Origin: an uncultured Eubacterium sp.
GTDB taxonomy: Bacteria; Bacillota; Clostridia; Lachnospirales; Lachnospiraceae
Assembly: GCA_910586045.1 (NCBI GenBank)
Contig: CAJUIH010000003.1
Coordinates: forward strand, 3,444-67,443
DNA length: 64,000 nucleotides
Direction of reading: 5' to 3'
The notes under the pieces: model-generated
Told to the model about the DNA's origin: nothing
Database searches by the model: none
Seen by the model: the letters and a program-made list of their open reading frames with translations, nothing else
Made by a program: the position numbers and the translations under genes
Shown: piece after piece, positions 15,847-23,532 of the stretch
How the letters are laid out: the number at the start of each line of letters is the position of its first letter
Position numbering within the stretch: position 1 is the stretch's first letter

Positions 15847-17583
15847 ATGGAAAAAAAAATAATGCTTGGAAACGAGGCGATTGCCAGGGGTGCCTATGAA
15901 GCGGGTGTAAAAGTTTCCGCGGCCTATCCGGGTACGCCGAGTACCGAAATCAGTGAGAATATTGCTTTGTATCAGGAAATTTATGCGGAGTGGTCGCCGA
16001 ATGAAAAAGTGGCGACGGAAGTGGCGATCGGGGCATCGATCAGCGGGGTCAGGGCTATGGCGTCAATGAAGCACGTCGGCGTCAATGTAGCGGCGGACCC
16101 GTTATATACCATCTCCTACAGCGGGGTAAACGGCGGGCTGGTACTGGTAGCGGCGGACGACCCGGGCCTGTACAGCTCGCAAAACGAACAGGATACAAGA
16201 TGTGTGGCGCGCGCGGCGATGGTTCCGGTACTGGAACCGTCAGACAGCCAGGAAGCAAAAGATTTTGTAAAATTTGCATATGATCTGAGTGAAAAATATG
16301 ATACGCCGGTCATTGTCCGTACGACGACGCGCCTTGCGCATTCACAGGGTACGGTAACGTTGGAAGAGCGTGTGGAAATCGAAGATAAGCCGTATGAAAG
16401 AACCCCGGCCAAATATGTCATGATGCCGGCAAATGCGATCGGCCGCCATGTATATGTAGAACAAAGGCTGAAAGCATTGGCGCAGGACGGCTGCGATTTC
16501 GCTGTTAACCGGGCGGAATATAACGATTTGTCGATTGGATTTATTACAAGCGGGATTCCGTACCAGTACGTAAAGGAAGCCTGCCCGAATGCGTCGGTTT
16601 TAAAGCTTGGCATGGTACATCCGCTTCCGCGCAAGTTAATTGAGACGTTTGCGTCCAAAGTGGATAAACTGTACATATTTGAAGAATTGGAGCCGGTGAT
16701 CGAAGAACAGGTAAAATCCTGGGGCATCCAGGCTGTTGGCAAAGAATTGTTTACGGTGCAGGGGGAATATTCCGCGAATATGATCCGGGAAAAGATACTG
16801 CATGAAAAACTGGACGGCAAAGCGCCTGCGCAGGTTCCGGCAAGGCCGCCGATTTTATGTCCGGGATGTCCGCACAGAAGTGTCTTTACCGTGTTGAATA
16901 AGCTGGGAATCCACGCGGCAGGCGATATCGGATGCTATACGCTTGGCGCGGTCGCGCCGTTAAATGTGATTGATACGACCATCTGCATGGGCGCAAGCAT
17001 TTCTACGCTGCACGGCATGGAAAAAGCAAAGGGAAAAGAGTATATCAAAAACTGGGTAGCCGTAATCGGGGATTCCACATTTATGCATACAGGCGTTAAC
17101 TCTTTGATGAATATGGTTTATAACCAGGCGACCGGAACAGTGATCATCCTGGATAATTCCACAACAGGCATGACCGGACACCAGGACCATGCGGCGACCG
17201 GGAAAACACTGAAAGGGGAAATAGTACCGGCAATCAATATTGCAGCTTTGTGCCGTTCCATGGGCATTGCGCATGTAACGGAAGTGAATGCTTTTGCTAT
17301 AAAGGAATTGGAAAACGTCATAAAGGAAGAGACAGCAAGGGATGCGGTTTCTGTCATTATTACAAAGTCGCCGTGCGTACTTTTAAAAGAGAATGTATTT
17401 CCGTATAAATGCAGGGCGGTAGACGATGCGTGCAAAAAATGCGGTATGTGCCTGAAACCTGGCTGTCCGGCACTGACGAAAAAAGCGGATGGGACGATTA
17501 CCATCGACGATACCATGTGCAACGGGTGCGGCCTTTGCGAGCAGTTGTGCAAATTCGGTGCCATTACGCGTGTGGAAGCATAG
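15847..17583 (+). CDS. iorA: Indolepyruvate:ferredoxin oxidoreductase, alpha subunit
   Basis: 578 residues. With IorB it decarboxylates aryl-pyruvates from aromatic amino acids to aryl-acetyl-CoA and reduces ferredoxin. The N-terminal pyruvate:ferredoxin oxidoreductase-like domain (AYPGTPSTEISE) is followed by a thiamine-diphosphate domain (GDIGCYTLG, IGDSTFMHTG). Two C-terminal 4Fe-4S clusters are encoded by CKKCGMCLKPGCP and CNGCGLCEQLCK. The ATG at 15847 has AGGA 9 bases upstream; an in-frame TTG two codons earlier is too close to it. Confidence 0.95.
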   Translation: MEKKIMLGNEAIARGAYEAGVKVSAAYPGTPSTEISENIALYQEIYAEWSPNEKVATEVAIGASISGVRAMASMKHVGVNVAADPLYTISYSGVNGGLVLVAADDPGLYSSQNEQDTRCVARAAMVPVLEPSDSQEAKDFVKFAYDLSEKYDTPVIVRTTTRLAHSQGTVTLEERVEIEDKPYERTPAKYVMMPANAIGRHVYVEQRLKALAQDGCDFAVNRAEYNDLSIGFITSGIPYQYVKEACPNASVLKLGMVHPLPRKLIETFASKVDKLYIFEELEPVIEEQVKSWGIQAVGKELFTVQGEYSANMIREKILHEKLDGKAPAQVPARPPILCPGCPHRSVFTVLNKLGIHAAGDIGCYTLGAVAPLNVIDTTICMGASISTLHGMEKAKGKEYIKNWVAVIGDSTFMHTGVNSLMNMVYNQATGTVIILDNSTTGMTGHQDHAATGKTLKGEIVPAINIAALCRSMGIAHVTEVNAFAIKELENVIKEETARDAVSVIITKSPCVLLKENVFPYKCRAVDDACKKCGMCLKPGCPALTKKADGTITIDDTMCNGCGLCEQLCKFGAITRVEA

Positions 17584-17607
17584 AAACAGGACAAAGGGAG
17601 GCAGGAA

Positions 17608-18177
17608 ATGACAAAAAATATCATGATTGTAGGCGTAGGGGGCCAGGGAACGCTCCTTACCAGCCGGATTTTAGGCGGCATTACATTGGATGCCGGATAT
17701 GATGTAAAGTTATCCGAAGTACATGGCATGGCGCAGAGGGGCGGGAGTGTCGTTACCTTTGTGCGTTATGGGGAAACAGTAGCGGAGCCGATTGTCGAAG
17801 AAGGACAGGCGGATGTGCTGCTCGCGTTTGAAAAATTAGAAGCGCTGCGGTACGCGCATTTTCTGAAAAAAGACGGCGTGCTGGTCATCAATGACCAGCA
17901 GATCGAACCGATTACAGTCGTCACAGGGGCCGCGCAATATCCGGAACATATTATCGAAGAACTGGAAAAAGAACATCCCGTGTTTCGTGTAAACGCGATG
18001 GAAGAAGCCAGAAAATTAGGGAATACGAAAGTATTTAATGTCATAGTACTTGGGCTGGCCGCGAGGCATATGGATTTTTCAAAGGAAGCATGGCTTACGA
18101 CCATCGAAAAGATTGTGCCGAAAAAAACAATCGCCATCAATCAGAAAGCGTTTTTGGCAGGCTATGAGGGTGTATAA
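17608..18177 (+). CDS. iorB: Indolepyruvate:ferredoxin oxidoreductase, beta subunit
   Basis: 189 residues with the gamma-type domain of 2-oxoacid:ferredoxin oxidoreductases (GVGGQGTLLTSRILG at 8-22, EVHGMAQRGGSV at about 40-51). It lies 24 bases after iorA and is its obligate partner. Confidence 0.95.
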   Translation: MTKNIMIVGVGGQGTLLTSRILGGITLDAGYDVKLSEVHGMAQRGGSVVTFVRYGETVAEPIVEEGQADVLLAFEKLEALRYAHFLKKDGVLVINDQQIEPITVVTGAAQYPEHIIEELEKEHPVFRVNAMEEARKLGNTKVFNVIVLGLAARHMDFSKEAWLTTIEKIVPKKTIAINQKAFLAGYEGV

Positions 18178-18200
18178 ACCAAAAGAATGGGGGATATACT

Positions 18201-18641
18201 ATGTTTATCAAGCAGTTATCAGTATTTATTGAAAACAGAGAAGGACGTTTGGGAGAAGTACTGGATGTTTTAAAGGAAGAGCATGTCAGTATTATTTCCC
18301 TGAGTCTGGCAGATACGGCGGAATACGGTCTATTGCGGATGATTACAACAGACGCGCAGGCGGGGCAGGAAGCTTTAAAAGCACACGGATTTTCCGCGAT
18401 GCTGACCGATGTGCTGGCAGTCCGGCTGTCGCATCGGATTGGCAGCCTGCGGGAAATGATGGACATTGTCTGCCAGGCAGGGCTGAATGTGGAATATATG
18501 TACGCCCTAACGAATAAAAATGACGATGCTTCGATTGTATGTAAGATTTCCAATGGGGAAGAGGCGGTTCGGCTGCTGCAGGAAAAAGGGGTAGAGCTGT
18601 ACAGCCAAAAAGATATCCTGCAGATTTTTCATTGGGCGTAA
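18201..18641 (+). CDS. Tandem ACT-domain protein
   Basis: 146 residues made of two ACT domains (MFIKQLSVFIENREGRLGEV at the start; the second begins near VLAVRLSHRIGSLREMM). Such stand-alone proteins bind amino acids and often accompany iorAB/paaK. It probably senses an aromatic amino acid to tune the pathway; the ligand is inferred from context. It lies 23 bases after iorB. Confidence 0.87.
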   Translation: MFIKQLSVFIENREGRLGEVLDVLKEEHVSIISLSLADTAEYGLLRMITTDAQAGQEALKAHGFSAMLTDVLAVRLSHRIGSLREMMDIVCQAGLNVEYMYALTNKNDDASIVCKISNGEEAVRLLQEKGVELYSQKDILQIFHWA

Positions 18642-18689
18642 AAGCGACGGTTTTCATTGGTTCGAATAAGCTGGAAAGGAAGGGATTTT

Positions 18690-19508
18690 ATGATTGTTGA
18701 TTTTCATACGCATATATTTCCGGACAGCATTGCGGTGCGTACGATCAAAAAATTAGAAAAGATCGGAAATGTAACGGCATTTCTGGATGGCAGGGAGGAG
18801 AGCCTTACCGCGTCCATGCGGGAGTCCGGTGTAGATGTGTCGGTAATCCTTCCGGTAGTTACGAACCCGGAGCAGTTTCATACGGTCAATACATTTGCCG
18901 TGCGTTTAAATGAAAAATACGCAGACAGGCATCCGCGCCTGCTGTCTTTCGGCGGGATTCATCCGGACTCCGCGGATTATAAGAAAGAGCTGCGCTGGAT
19001 CAAAGATTCGGGGCTGCGCGGGATTAAACTGCATCCGGATTACCAGCGTACGTTTTTTGATGATATCCGGTACATGCGGATTTTGGATTATGCGTCGCAG
19101 ATCGGACTGGTCAGTGTAGTGCACGCGGGGGTCGATATCGGATTTCCCAATGATGTGCGGTGTACGGTGCCTGGAATCTGCAGAGTGCTGGATGAAGTAG
19201 ATCCCAAAAACCTGGTATTGGCGCACTATGGCGGTTTTGGCCTGTGGGAGGAAGTCGCGGAACGGATCGCGGGCAGGTCTGTGTATCTGGATACCGCTTA
19301 TACGTTTGGATTTATCAAAGAGGATGTATTTATGCGGATTTTGAACAAACACGGCGCGGATCATATCCTGTTTGGCACGGACAGTCCATGGAGCGGGCAG
19401 AAAGAGTCACTGGATTATTTGAGAAAACTTCCGCTTGCAAAGGAAGATCTGGAACAGATCCTGGGTCGGAATGCGCAGCGGTTGATTGGATTAGGAGGAG
19501 CAGATTGA
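18690..19508 (+). CDS. Amidohydrolase family protein (metal-dependent TIM barrel)
   Basis: 272 residues. The N-terminal DFHTHIFPD gives the metal-binding HxH, HAGVDIGFPND and LAHYGG contribute further ligands, and FGTDSPW near the C-terminus supplies the conserved Asp. It belongs to the Amidohydro_2 group, which includes hydrolases and decarboxylases. The ATG at 18690 has GGAAGGG 7 bases upstream; an earlier in-frame TTG lacks this. The stop overlaps the symporter start, so uptake and hydrolysis or decarboxylation of one compound may be coupled. The substrate is unknown. Confidence 0.85.
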   Translation: MIVDFHTHIFPDSIAVRTIKKLEKIGNVTAFLDGREESLTASMRESGVDVSVILPVVTNPEQFHTVNTFAVRLNEKYADRHPRLLSFGGIHPDSADYKKELRWIKDSGLRGIKLHPDYQRTFFDDIRYMRILDYASQIGLVSVVHAGVDIGFPNDVRCTVPGICRVLDEVDPKNLVLAHYGGFGLWEEVAERIAGRSVYLDTAYTFGFIKEDVFMRILNKHGADHILFGTDSPWSGQKESLDYLRKLPLAKEDLEQILGRNAQRLIGLGGAD

Positions 19509-21052
19509 TAATAAAAATTATTTTTTTGGTTGTTTTTTTTGCCGTGATGATTGGGGTAGGCCTGTATTCCAGAAGACATGCGGCAAATGTAAATGACTTT
19601 GTATTAGGCGGCAGGAGCGTGGGTCCTTGGCTTACGGCGTTTGCGTATGGGACATCGTACTTTTCCGCGGTTGTATTTGTGGGCTATGCCGGACAGTTTG
19701 GCTATAAATACGGGCTGGCATCTACCTGGATCGGCATCGGCAACGCACTGATAGGTTCCCTGCTTGCCTGGGTTATTTTGGGCAGGCGTACCCGTATTAT
19801 GAGTAACCATCTGTCTGCTTCTACCATGCCCGATTATTTTGGCAAACGGTATCAGAGCAACGCGCTTAGGATTGCATCGTCCGCGATCGCGTTTATTTTT
19901 CTGATTCCGTATACGGCTTCGGTATATAATGGGTTGTCCAGGCTGTTTGGGATGGCGTTTGCAATTCCTTACGAGGTGTGTGTCATGGTGATGGCGGCGC
20001 TGACTTGCATTTATGTGATCATGGGCGGCTATATGGCAACGGCGATTAATGATTTTATTCAGGGAATGATTATGCTGGGCGGCATTGTGGCGGTAATCGG
20101 CGCGGTGTTAAGCGGTCAGGGCGGGTTTTTATCCGCGGTACGATCTCTTTCGGAGTTTACAAGCGACGTACCGGTTACGATGGGCCAGCAGGGGGCGTTT
20201 ACTTCCTTTTTTGGTCCGGACCCGCTGAACCTGCTTGGCGTAATTATACTGACGTCGCTTGGAACGTGGGGGCTTCCGCAGATGATCCATAAGTTTTATG
20301 CGATCAAAGACGAAAAATCCATTCAGTCGGGTACGATTATTTCTACATTTTTTGCGGTTGTGGTTTCCGGCGGCTGCTATTTTCTCGGCGGGTTTGGCCG
20401 GTTGTTTGATACGGCGGCAATTCATAAGGAAGACGGAAGTGTTATCTTTGACGCGATTATACCGTCGATGCTTTCCACGCTGCCGGATCTTTTGGTAGGT
20501 ATTGTGATTGTTTTGGTGCTTTCGGCATCTATGTCTACGTTATCATCTTTGGTACTCACATCCAGTTCAACGTTAACGCTGGACTTTTTAAAGGATAATT
20601 TTATAAAAAATATGAGTGATAAAAAACAATTGCTGTGCATGCGCATCCTGCTTGTTTTCTTTATTGTATGTTCTGTGATACTGGCCCTGTTTCCGCCGAA
20701 ATCCATCGCGCAGTTTATCGCGCAGTTAATGGGGATTTCCTGGGGCGCGCTGGCGGGGGCATTTTTGGCTCCGTTTTTATATGGCTTATACTGGAAAGGC
20801 GTAACACGAGCCGCGGTATGGGCAAGCTTTTTGTGTGGCGTCGGTATTACGGTATCCAATTTGTTTTTGTCGTACATAGCATCTCCGATTAATGCGGGCG
20901 CGATTGCCATGATTGCGGGATTGGTTATTGTACCAATCGTTAGCCTGCTGACGCCGAAAATGAACAAAAAAGAAGTAGACGAGATCTTTGCGTGTCTGGA
21001 AGAGCAGGTTATGGTAGACAAAAAGACAGCGCTGCCAAAAACAGCCAGGTAG
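19505..21052 (+). CDS. Sodium:solute symporter (SSS family)
   Basis: About 515 residues and about 13 transmembrane helices. It has the SSS signature region GGRSVGPWLTAFAYGTSYFSAV (19-mer core near residue 35) and the C-terminal GALAGAFLAPFLYGLYWKG. The start is a TTG at 19505 with a perfect GGAGG 6 bases before it, overlapping the amidohydrolase stop (TTGA). A longer frame upstream runs inside the amidohydrolase gene and is not used. It probably imports the organic acid handled by this cluster. Confidence 0.9.
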   Translation: MIIKIIFLVVFFAVMIGVGLYSRRHAANVNDFVLGGRSVGPWLTAFAYGTSYFSAVVFVGYAGQFGYKYGLASTWIGIGNALIGSLLAWVILGRRTRIMSNHLSASTMPDYFGKRYQSNALRIASSAIAFIFLIPYTASVYNGLSRLFGMAFAIPYEVCVMVMAALTCIYVIMGGYMATAINDFIQGMIMLGGIVAVIGAVLSGQGGFLSAVRSLSEFTSDVPVTMGQQGAFTSFFGPDPLNLLGVIILTSLGTWGLPQMIHKFYAIKDEKSIQSGTIISTFFAVVVSGGCYFLGGFGRLFDTAAIHKEDGSVIFDAIIPSMLSTLPDLLVGIVIVLVLSASMSTLSSLVLTSSSTLTLDFLKDNFIKNMSDKKQLLCMRILLVFFIVCSVILALFPPKSIAQFIAQLMGISWGALAGAFLAPFLYGLYWKGVTRAAVWASFLCGVGITVSNLFLSYIASPINAGAIAMIAGLVIVPIVSLLTPKMNKKEVDEIFACLEEQVMVDKKTALPKTAR

Positions 21053-21089
21053 GAATCATTCGATCAAATAAAAATTCGGAGGTGATGGT

Positions 21090-21722
21090 TTGAAACTATC
21101 GGAATTAAAAAAAGGTCAGAAAGTGACCATTCGCTGTAAACAAAAAACACTGCTTGTGGATGTGGACGCACAGGTAGCAGGGGTTCGTGCGGATGTCGTA
21201 TTATTGGAACTGATTCGTCATGAGGGCCAGGTCGTTGATTTTTCAAGTCCGAGTGTGCAGATTATAACCATTTATGAAGACGGCCAGGATATGCCGAAAG
21301 CCTGGACGAATTGCAGGATTCAGCGCAGAACGGTAGACGGCAGGCAGTACCATGCGCTTGCGGCGCCAAAAGGCAGTGTACGGATCAACCGCAGAAAAGT
21401 GGAACGGGTGCAGATCAACCTGCCGGGGAAATTGAAAGTGAGCAATGCGCCGGACGGATTGGATATTTTAATTCATAATCTGTGTGTGAATGGAATTGGA
21501 TTCGAGAGTCCGGTCAAGGTAGAGGAACAGGAGCTGCGGCATTTGTATATTCAGTTTATGGATGAAGAAAGAGAAGAGGAAGAACTGATCCGCCTGGAAG
21601 CCAGAATGGTATGGAGAAAAGAACTGCAAAATGGGGGCTTTTTTTATGGATGCCGTCTGACGAACGCGGAAGAAAATTTGGGGTATTATCTGGCGGATAA
21701 GCTGCGCAGCAAACAGGAATAA
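21090..21722 (+). CDS. PilZ-domain protein with YcgR-like N-terminus
   Basis: 210 residues. The N-terminal half resembles the YcgR/flagellar-brake beta domain (LKKGQKVTI). The C-terminal PilZ domain keeps the arginine-rich start (RINRRKVERV, about 103-112), but the usual [DN]xSxxG is changed to NLCVNGIG. The serine position is therefore altered and cyclic-di-GMP binding is uncertain. The start is a TTG with GGAGGTGA 4 bases upstream. CheC is elsewhere in the window, consistent with a motile cell. Confidence 0.82.
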   Translation: MKLSELKKGQKVTIRCKQKTLLVDVDAQVAGVRADVVLLELIRHEGQVVDFSSPSVQIITIYEDGQDMPKAWTNCRIQRRTVDGRQYHALAAPKGSVRINRRKVERVQINLPGKLKVSNAPDGLDILIHNLCVNGIGFESPVKVEEQELRHLYIQFMDEEREEEELIRLEARMVWRKELQNGGFFYGCRLTNAEENLGYYLADKLRSKQE

Positions 21723-21732
21723 CCATATAATA

Positions 21733-21773
21733 AAAGGCGCCAACAATGCTCACTGCAATGCTGACGCCTTTTA
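21733..21773 (+). terminator. Terminator of the paaK-to-PilZ transcription unit
   Basis: AAAAGGCG (21733-21740) pairs with CGCCTTTT (21766-21773), with partial pairing (CCA/TGA) inside. It lies 11 bases after the PilZ stop. Confidence 0.7.
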
Positions 21774-21832
21774 GACTGCTAGATCCATTGGCTTATACCA
21801 TGCCTTTCTTATGTAAATCCATATTTGTAAAT

Positions 21833-21937
21833 CTATATAAACGGCGTAAAATTTCAGCACAATATCATTTGTTTCTGGCCCGCCGTTTATCGGGTTTATC
21901 GGGTTTATTGTGCAGTATTCAATCACCGAATATATAT
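21833..21937 (+). repeat. Dispersed ~100-bp structured repeat, copy 1
   Basis: Nearly identical to the reverse complement of 57731-57826. The two differ by one substitution and a 9-base tandem expansion (TCGGGTTTA-type unit). Two inverted repeats interleave: ATAAACGGCG/CGCCGTTTAT (21837-21846, 21881-21890) and GCACAATA/TATTGTGC (21857-21864, 21906-21913). The differences lie outside the pairing segments. It could be a small mobile element or a structured RNA. Confidence 0.75.
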
Positions 21938-21946
21938 ATTTTTATA

Positions 21947-22012
21947 AATCTATACGTCCTATAAATCTATATGATATATAAATCTATACTTCCTAATAAA
22001 TTTATAAATCTC
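21947..22012. repeat. Short A+T-rich direct-repeat run (TATAAATCTATA)
   Basis: At least four copies of TATAAATCTATA or close variants occur about every 18-22 bases, directly after the structured repeat. Its own left edge also carries TGTAAATCTATA. No function is evident. Confidence 0.6.
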
Positions 22013-22198
22013 TTATTAAATCTTATCGGTCTTCAGCTAAGTCCATCCATAATCCATGTTTGTTTTCCTTGAATGCGTTTGATCTGAATCCATATATGAA
22101 TGTACACGACTGAATCTCTGACCATTACCGATGCTTTGTTCACGGTATCTTTTGAATTAGGTAACCAACCTGAAAACCATTGTATCATATAAACCGTG

Positions 22199-23066
22199 CA
22201 TTGGAGTGTCCTCCGTTTCTATCTTTATTTTGAGATTTGAGATCATTAACTTGCGTATCCATTGGAGAAGCAGGATGGGTTCTAAATGATGCAATCTTTT
22301 GGAGGATGTAATTTAGAATTCCGTTCCCATGAAACTGTGTTGTTTTAACAGAGTATCTTATAAAAGCTTTGAATTTAGGTTTCCGTTGCCTGATATCATC
22401 CGCTGCTTTTCCTAAAATATTCTGCTAAAATGAAAAGTTCAATTTCCTGCACCTGCCGGATGCCATTGTGACCGTTCTTTTCCGTACCAAACATTGGCTT
22501 TCGTTTCTGATGCCATTGGACTGTACCTCTCTTTTCATTAAGTTCATAAAAAGATTGAGTCTAAGTTTCCGCTCCCATTGGACTGTACCCCTCTTTCCTT
22601 AGGATTTCTGGTTAAGTATTGGGTTTAAGTTTCCGTTCCCATTGGACCGTACCCCTCTTTCTTTCAGAATCACTGAATAAAATACTGGGTCAAATTTTCG
22701 TTCCCACTGGACTGTACCCCTCTTTCTTTAGGCTGGCTCATCGGATATCGGATTTTAAATTCTGTACCCACTAGATGATGCCGCTCTTTCAATACAAATA
22801 GCAAAATAAAATATTGGGTTTTATATTACGTTCCCATTGGACTGTACCCCTTTCCTTAGTATGGATGTAAGTATTGGGTTTTAAGTTTCCGCTCCCATTG
22901 GACTGTACCCCGCTTTCATTCGCTTTTACTGGAAAGACCTATTCGGACCTTGGGTCAGTTTGATCATCACATCTCGACAGTTATCTGTGTACCGTCGTTT
23001 TCAAAATCGGTTAATGGATAAAAATTCCTAAGCTTATCAAATCATCGGACTGTACCTCGCTTTTTA
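22199..23066. repeat. Decayed tandem array, unit about 61-66 bp
   Basis: The core CCCATTGGACTGTACCCC, usually preceded by TTTCCG(T/C)T and followed by a T/C-rich CTCTTTC, recurs at 22513, 22575, 22639, 22704, 22768, 22834 and 22895. Weaker matches lie at about 22199, 22259, 22320, 22463 and 23043. The sequence between cores (TATTGGGTTTTAAG) is also related, so whole units are repeated. On the minus strand each core reads as an AAAGAGGGG ribosome-binding-site-like run followed by ATG and M-G-(T/A)-E-T. One unit keeps an open frame of 25 codons (22439-22516, minus). This 1.8-kb stretch holds no recognisable gene. Confidence 0.75.
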
Positions 23067-23121
23067 TAATATGGGGTGTATCGTACTTATTCTGGCGGAC
23101 CCACCTCCTTTTTGATGTAAC

Positions 23122-23167
23122 ATTTCTTAAATTTTAGAAACAGATAAAATTTCTAAAATTAAGAAAT
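23122..23167. repeat. A+T-rich 18-bp hairpin
   Basis: ATTTCTTAAATTTTAGAAA (23122-23140) pairs with TTTCTAAAATTAAGAAAT (23150-23167) with a single-base bulge and a 9-base loop. It lies in a very A+T-rich stretch ahead of secA. It could mark the end of the repeat array or act as an upstream control site; there is no direct evidence. Confidence 0.5.
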
Positions 23168-23417
23168 ATTGTAAACTGCTCTGAAGTTTATGGAACTGCT
23201 TTGTTTTTGATGAACATATAATATCAAACAAAACAGGGTTTGTCAACAATTAATTTGAAAAAAAATTAAAAAAATATAATTAATCTGAATTTGTATAAAC
23301 ATTGTGAAATAATTCAGATAACTATATGCTTTATATTTTTTTTACACAATTCATCCTTTTTAAATCTGAACGCGGGTAGTTTATAAAATATTTACAAATA
23401 GTTCATGGCATTATCTA

Positions 23418-23446
23418 TTGTTTCATATACTAAGTAGTGCTATAAT
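23418..23446 (+). promoter_or_regulatory. Promoter of secA
   Basis: TTGTTT and TATAAT separated by 17 bases, with an extended -10 (TGCTATAAT). It lies about 85 bases upstream of the secA ATG. Confidence 0.75.
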
Positions 23447-23532
23447 AAAAACGATTTTGTTGAAAGTGCAGTCTTTGGTAGTTACCTGTTGTGCGGTCAA
23501 TGTACAGTATACGATAATGATGGGAGTTTATT

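Noticed and set aside
19244..19504. N-terminal extension of the symporter
   Set aside because: It lies entirely within the amidohydrolase gene in another frame; the TTG at 19505 with GGAGG at the ideal distance is the better start.
22499..22920. CRISPR array (regularly spaced ~30-bp cores every ~63 bp)
   Set aside because: The segments between the cores are related to each other rather than unique, the cores are degenerate, and no cas gene is present in the window.
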